DNA from: an uncultured bacterium | Lineage (GTDB): Bacteria; Bacillota_A; Clostridia; Lachnospirales; Lachnospiraceae | Assembly (NCBI GenBank): GCA_905215045.1 | Contig: CAJMOO010000069.1 | Span: forward strand, 1 to 9,488 | Direction of reading: 5' to 3' | Length of the DNA: 9,488 nt | Part shown: piece after piece, positions 6,226 to 9,488 of the stretch | How positions within the stretch are numbered: the first letter of the stretch is position 1 | Layout: each line of letters starts with the position of its first letter | Position numbers and translations under genes: made by a program | Notes under the pieces: generated by a model | Told to the model about the DNA's origin: nothing | What the model saw: only the letters and a program-made list of their open reading frames with translations | Database searches by the model: none

Positions 6226-7071
6226 ATGTATAAAAATTTGATTGAATTATTTAAAGAAAATGAAGGTAAAGGAGCAGTAGGAGCATTCAACTTACATTGT
6301 TTTGAAATGCTTCCAGCAATGATTCAAGCAGCAGAAGAACTGAACGTTCCAATCATTATCCAGACTTCTCTTGGAACAGCTGAATATATTGGTTTTGAAC
6401 CATTGATCGCAGCTGTAAAAGCTTTAGCAGAAAAATCTTCTGTAAATGTAGCTCTTCATATGGATCATTGTAAAAGCATTGAAGCACTGAAAAAAGCAAT
6501 CGATCTTGGATATTCTTCTGTAATGTATGATGGATCTGCATTACCAATTGAAGAAAATATCAAAAATACACAAGAAGTTGTAGCATATGCTCATGCACAT
6601 GGAGTATCTGTAGAAGGTGAGATCGGATCTATCGGTGGAGCTGAAGAAGGTGTTGTAGTAGAAAAAGACGCTGCGATGTATACAAAACCAGAAGATGCAC
6701 TTCATTATGTTAATGAAACACATGTAGATGCATTAGCAGTATCTATTGGTACAACACATGGTCAGTTCAAATCTAAAGCTAAGATCAATTATGAATTATT
6801 AACAGAATTAAAAGCTAAATTAGGACCTGTTGGATTAGTTCTTCATGGAGGAACAGGAGTATCTGATGAAGATATGAAACGTTGTGTACGTGAAGGAATG
6901 AAAAAGATCAATGTGGGAACAGAATTAAATAAAAACTATATTGAAGTTGTCAGCAAAACATTCACAGCTGATGATGTAACACCACTGACATCTTTAAGAA
7001 ATCTGTTAGGACCAGCAAATGAAAGAATCAAAGAAATTGTTATAGATAAGGCTTCATTATTTAAATTATAG
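6226..7071 (+). CDS. Class II ketose-bisphosphate aldolase (fructose/tagatose-bisphosphate type)
   Basis: The product is 281 aa, full length for the short (GatY/FbaA-like) class II aldolases. Visible active-site features: D80 and zinc ligand H81 in ALHMDHCKS, SVMYDGSALPIEENI (98-112), the E130/E132 region in SVEGEIGSIGG, zinc ligand H179 in IGTTHGQFK, zinc ligand H207 in VLHGGTG, and KINVGTEL (227-234). It is a Zn-dependent enzyme that splits a ketose 1,6-bisphosphate into DHAP and an aldehyde phosphate, or runs in reverse. IolJ and KbaY/GatY share this fold, so the exact substrate is open. It lies between the PTS genes and a PfkB kinase, which favours a dedicated catabolic enzyme, although it could be the cell's glycolytic aldolase. 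AAAGGAG (6212-6218) is the ribosome binding site. Confidence 0.9.
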   Translation: MYKNLIELFKENEGKGAVGAFNLHCFEMLPAMIQAAEELNVPIIIQTSLGTAEYIGFEPLIAAVKALAEKSSVNVALHMDHCKSIEALKKAIDLGYSSVMYDGSALPIEENIKNTQEVVAYAHAHGVSVEGEIGSIGGAEEGVVVEKDAAMYTKPEDALHYVNETHVDALAVSIGTTHGQFKSKAKINYELLTELKAKLGPVGLVLHGGTGVSDEDMKRCVREGMKKINVGTELNKNYIEVVSKTFTADDVTPLTSLRNLLGPANERIKEIVIDKASLFKL

Positions 7072-7103
7072 GATTAAAAAGTTTAAATAACCCTCTTATA
7101 TTA

Positions 7104-7109
7104 TATAAT
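7104..7109 (+). promoter_or_regulatory. Possible -10 box between aldolase and kinase
   Basis: A perfect TATAAT in the 11-mer ATATAATTCAT (7103-7113), the same 11-mer that holds the TATAAT before the aldolase (6179-6189). No good -35 is seen, and a start from it would meet the hairpin at 7118 at once. Confidence 0.2.
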
Positions 7110-7117
7110 TCATCAGG

Positions 7118-7158
7118 TGCGGCAGGGAGGAATGAATCCCTGCCGCATTTAACTTTTT
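7118..7158 (+). terminator. Terminator or attenuator between aldolase and kinase genes
   Basis: A perfect 11-bp GC-rich stem (TGCGGCAGGGA at 7118-7128 with TCCCTGCCGCA at 7137-7147), 8-nt loop, followed by TTTAACTTTTT. It should end much of the aldolase transcript. Outside it, AAAAAGTTTAAAT (7076-7088) can pair with ATTTAACTTTTT (7147-7158) with one bulged base, which would bury the T tract. Confidence 0.75.
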
Positions 7159-7194
7159 AGAAAAATATCTATCATTTGAGCGGAGGAAATAAGC

Positions 7195-7803
7195 ATGAAA
7201 AAAACGATCGTATTGCTTGCAGGATACCCGGCAACAGGAAAAAGTTATCTTTGTAATAAAATATTAGAAAAACTTCCAGACTTTTTGATCGTATCTCAGG
7301 ATGATATGAAAGAAAAATTATTTGACCAGTATGGATTTGATAATATGGAAGAAAAAGTAGCCATTGAAAATCAGAGCTGGGAACAGTACTATGAAGTTAT
7401 GGAAGAAGATCTTAAGAATGGGGATTCCATTATTTCAGATTACCCATTCAGTGTAAAACAGAAAGACAAGATTAAAAATCTTGCAGAGAAATATGAATAT
7501 CAAGTTGTAACATTCCGCTTGATCGGAGATCTAGAAGTTTTATTTAAGCGTTCACAAAAGAGAGATTTGGATCCAAAGAGACATTTAAGTCATCTGGTAT
7601 CACGTTATCATAAAGGTGATGTACTAGAAGACAGAAGCAAGGCAGATTGTCTTGTAACCTATGATATTTTTATGGATCGTTGCAAGAACCGTGGATACGG
7701 AACATTTGAACTGGGACATCTGATCGAAGTTGATGTAACAGATTTTTCGAAGATTGATTACCCAGCATTGATCAAAGAATTATGTGATCTTGTAGAAGAA
7801 TAA
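7195..7803 (+). CDS. P-loop kinase/ATPase of unknown substrate (AAA_33-like)
   Basis: The product is 202 aa. A clear Walker A motif, GYPATGKS, lies at residues 10-17, followed by QDDMKEKLF (35-43), where the acidic pair is at the place that small-molecule kinases use to bind or activate the acceptor. SDYPF at 81-85 and the arginine-rich RSQKRDLDPKRH (119-130, a possible lid) also fit the nucleoside/shikimate-kinase-like group of P-loop phosphotransferases. There is no signal peptide or membrane span, so it is cytoplasmic. The gene begins a three-gene unit: the next ribosome binding site overlaps its stop codon. This coupling to a sugar kinase and an aldolase suggests phosphorylation of a sugar or sugar derivative, but the substrate cannot be read from the sequence. 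GGAGG (7182-7186) supports the start. Confidence 0.8.
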   Translation: MKKTIVLLAGYPATGKSYLCNKILEKLPDFLIVSQDDMKEKLFDQYGFDNMEEKVAIENQSWEQYYEVMEEDLKNGDSIISDYPFSVKQKDKIKNLAEKYEYQVVTFRLIGDLEVLFKRSQKRDLDPKRHLSHLVSRYHKGDVLEDRSKADCLVTYDIFMDRCKNRGYGTFELGHLIEVDVTDFSKIDYPALIKELCDLVEE

Positions 7804-7814
7804 AGGAGAAACAG

Positions 7815-8744
7815 ATGGGAAGTATTTTTTGTATCGGACAGTCAGCATATGATATCACGATTCCGCTTGACGGCGCGATCTGTGAGAATCAAAAATACCG
7901 CGTGACACAAAAAGAAGAATGTGGAGGCGGACCTGCATTTAATGCTGCATATCTGTGTGCAATGTGGGGAGAAAAAGTAGAATTGATCAGCCGGATCGGA
8001 AACGATACTTACGGGAAACGATTGTTAGAAATTGCTGCACAGGCTGGAATCGGAACCAATTATCTGATCAAGGATGATGAGATTGAAACACCGCATAGTT
8101 ATATTTTTTCAAATCAGGAAAATGGATCAAGAACGTTATTTAATTTCCCAGGTGAGAAAAAAGACGTTGAATATACATATCCGGATGAAGAAGTCTCTGT
8201 TATCTTAAGTGATGGACACGAACCAGAGATCAGTGTGGAGGCAATTCATCATTATAAGAGTGCCATTTCAATCGTAGATGCAGGGACATGCAGAGAAAGT
8301 ACAATGCAGGTAGCAAAAGAAGTAGATTATCTGGTATGTTCTGAAGATTTTGCAAGACAATATACAGGAAAGACAATCAATCTTAATGATCCAAAGAAAG
8401 CATGTGAAATCTTTGAAGAAGTAGAACAGATCAATCATAAGCATGCAGTGGTCACACTGGGAGAAAAAGGATTATTATATCGTAGAGATGGAAAGATCAC
8501 ATTGATGCCAGCATTTAAAGTAAAAGCAGTCGATACAAATGGTGCAGGGGACATTTTTCATGGTGCATTTGCATATGCGATCAAGCAGCAATTGGATTTT
8601 TATGATGTATTAAAAATAAGCTCTATGGCGTCTGCGATTTCCGTGCAGACATTAGGAGCACAATCCTCCATACCACAATTAACAAAAGTAACAAGCGAAC
8701 TTCAAAAGAAGGGAAATCATTATGACAAGAGAAGATATCTTTAA
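7815..8744 (+). CDS. PfkB-family carbohydrate kinase
   Basis: The product is 309 aa, normal length for ribokinase/PfkB enzymes. Both signatures are present: GGGPAFNAA (37-45) near the N-terminus with [10 protein letters not shown] (58-67), and [13 protein letters not shown] (240-252), where D246 is the expected catalytic base in the anion-hole motif GAGD. These enzymes transfer phosphate from ATP to a sugar or sugar-phosphate hydroxyl; relatives include ribokinase, ketohexokinase, tagatose-6-phosphate kinase and sulfofructose kinase. Acting on a PTS product it could make the bisphosphate that the upstream class II aldolase needs. It starts 11 nt after the P-loop kinase gene, with AAAGGAG at the kinase stop (7802-7808), and overlaps deoC by 23 nt. 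I cannot choose between ribokinase-like and phospho-sugar kinase roles. Confidence 0.9.
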   Translation: MGSIFCIGQSAYDITIPLDGAICENQKYRVTQKEECGGGPAFNAAYLCAMWGEKVELISRIGNDTYGKRLLEIAAQAGIGTNYLIKDDEIETPHSYIFSNQENGSRTLFNFPGEKKDVEYTYPDEEVSVILSDGHEPEISVEAIHHYKSAISIVDAGTCRESTMQVAKEVDYLVCSEDFARQYTGKTINLNDPKKACEIFEEVEQINHKHAVVTLGEKGLLYRRDGKITLMPAFKVKAVDTNGAGDIFHGAFAYAIKQQLDFYDVLKISSMASAISVQTLGAQSSIPQLTKVTSELQKKGNHYDKRRYL

Positions 8745-9375
8745 AACTGTTGATCACACACTATTAGCCCAGACAGCAACTTGGGAAGAAATTAAAGAAA
8801 TATGCGATGATGCGATCAAATTCCAGACAGCATCTGTATGTATTCCAGCATCTTATGTAAAAAGAGCAAAAGATTATGTTGATGGGAAAATGGCAATCTG
8901 TACAGTGATCGGATTCCCAAATGGATATAGTACAACAGCAGTCAAAGAATATGAAACAAAAGATGCTATATTAAATGGTGCAGATGAAATTGATATGGTC
9001 ATCAACTTAGGAGATGTCAAAGATAAACATTTCGATAAGATCAAAGGCGAAATTGCGTTATTAAAGAGCGCATGTGGAGATAAAATATTAAAAGTTATTA
9101 TCGAAACATGTCTGTTAACAGAAGAAGAAAAGATTAAGATGTGTGAGATCGTAACAGAAGCAGGAGCAGATTTCATCAAAACATCTACAGGATTCTCAAC
9201 ATCAGGAGCAACATTTGACGATATTGCTTTATTTAAGAAATATGTTGGAGAAAATGTAAAGATCAAAGCAGCAGGAGGAATCAGTTCCTTTGATGATGCT
9301 AAGAAATTTATCGAACTTGGGGCAGACCGCCTTGGAACAAGTCGATTAGTAAAAATCGCTAAAGTAGAAGCTTAA
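8722..9375 (+). CDS. deoC: Deoxyribose-phosphate aldolase
   Basis: The product is 217 aa, the usual length for bacterial DeoC. The family catalytic residues are visible: D91 in [11 protein letters not shown], the Schiff-base lysine K153 in [10 protein letters not shown], and K182 in KIKAAGGI. The opening DHTLL (11-15) is also typical. DeoC is a class I aldolase that splits 2-deoxyribose 5-phosphate into acetaldehyde and glyceraldehyde 3-phosphate in the cytoplasm. It overlaps the PfkB gene by 23 nt, with AAGAAGGGA (8706-8714) before the ATG. In nucleoside operons deoC sits with deoA, deoB or deoD genes; none is seen here. The partner sugar kinases suggest use on deoxyribose (PfkB acting as deoxyribokinase) or on a related sugar phosphate. 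Confidence 0.93.
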   Translation: MTREDIFKTVDHTLLAQTATWEEIKEICDDAIKFQTASVCIPASYVKRAKDYVDGKMAICTVIGFPNGYSTTAVKEYETKDAILNGADEIDMVINLGDVKDKHFDKIKGEIALLKSACGDKILKVIIETCLLTEEEKIKMCEIVTEAGADFIKTSTGFSTSGATFDDIALFKKYVGENVKIKAAGGISSFDDAKKFIELGADRLGTSRLVKIAKVEA

Positions 9376-9408
9376 AATACAATTTGAGAATATTTATCGT
9401 TAACAAAA

Positions 9409-9436
9409 AGGAATGTTGCATTCGTGCAACATTCCT
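9409..9436 (+). terminator. UUCG-loop hairpin after deoC
   Basis: A perfect 12-bp stem, AGGAATGTTGCA (9409-9420) and TGCAACATTCCT (9425-9436), is closed by a TTCG loop. No T tract follows on the + strand, while AAAAAG precedes it, which on the - strand reads as hairpin plus TTTTT, so it could serve as a terminator for a gene arriving from the right, or as a 3'-end stabiliser for deoC mRNA. Confidence 0.6.
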
Positions 9437-9454
9437 CAGACTGTAGACAAACTA

Positions 9455-9484
9455 GGTGCTGGGATCATCCCAGCACCATTTTTT
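9455..9484 (+). terminator. Strong Rho-independent terminator
   Basis: A 10-bp stem GGTGCTGGGA (9455-9464) with TCCCAGCACC (9468-9477), 3-nt loop, followed by A and six T. It is the clearest terminator in the window and marks the end of the kinase-pfkB-deoC unit. Confidence 0.9.
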
Positions 9485-9488
9485 CCTT

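Noticed and set aside
1..9488. CRISPR arrays, insertion sequences, tRNA or rRNA genes
   Set aside because: No regularly spaced repeats, transposase-like product, or RNA gene pattern was found on either strand.

Overview
The window is AT-rich DNA from a low-GC Gram-positive, spore-forming bacterium, most likely a clostridium of the Lachnospiraceae type. The reasons are a block of sporulation and division genes in Bacillus/Clostridia order (HU tail, rqcP/yabO, yabP, yabQ, divIC), strong AAAGGAG-type ribosome binding sites, and A/T-ending codons throughout. Every supported gene is on the + strand.

Region 1 (1-1480) is the housekeeping block: the last codons of an HU-type DNA-binding protein and its terminator, then RqcP (ribosome quality control), YabP and YabQ (spore formation) and a DivIC/FtsB-like division protein. 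yabP and yabQ overlap by one base (taATG), and divIC begins inside the end of yabQ. Region 2 (1481-1678) has no gene. It holds two terminator-like hairpins and an unusual set of overlapping inverted repeats built on GACGAA/TTCGTC, next to a probable promoter.

Region 3 (1679-6146) is a PTS operon: a multidomain PRD transcription activator, separate EIIA, EIIB and EIIC proteins of the ascorbate (Ula/Sga) family, and a small TPR-like protein with a charged N-terminus. Region 4 (6226-7071) is a class II fructose/tagatose-bisphosphate-type aldolase with a hairpin on each side. Region 5 (7195-9375) is a tight three-gene unit: a P-loop kinase of unknown substrate, a PfkB-family sugar kinase and deoxyribose-phosphate aldolase (DeoC). 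Two further hairpins follow, the last a strong terminator.

Read together, regions 3-5 look like a catabolic locus. The PTS would import and phosphorylate a sugar, PfkB could add a second phosphate, the class II aldolase could split the bisphosphate, and DeoC could cleave a deoxy or related sugar phosphate to an aldehyde and a triose phosphate. The classical UlaG/UlaD/UlaE/UlaF ascorbate enzymes are absent from the window, so the substrate is probably not, or not only, ascorbate. The least explained parts are the TPR-like protein, the P-loop kinase and the inverted-repeat array before the regulator.
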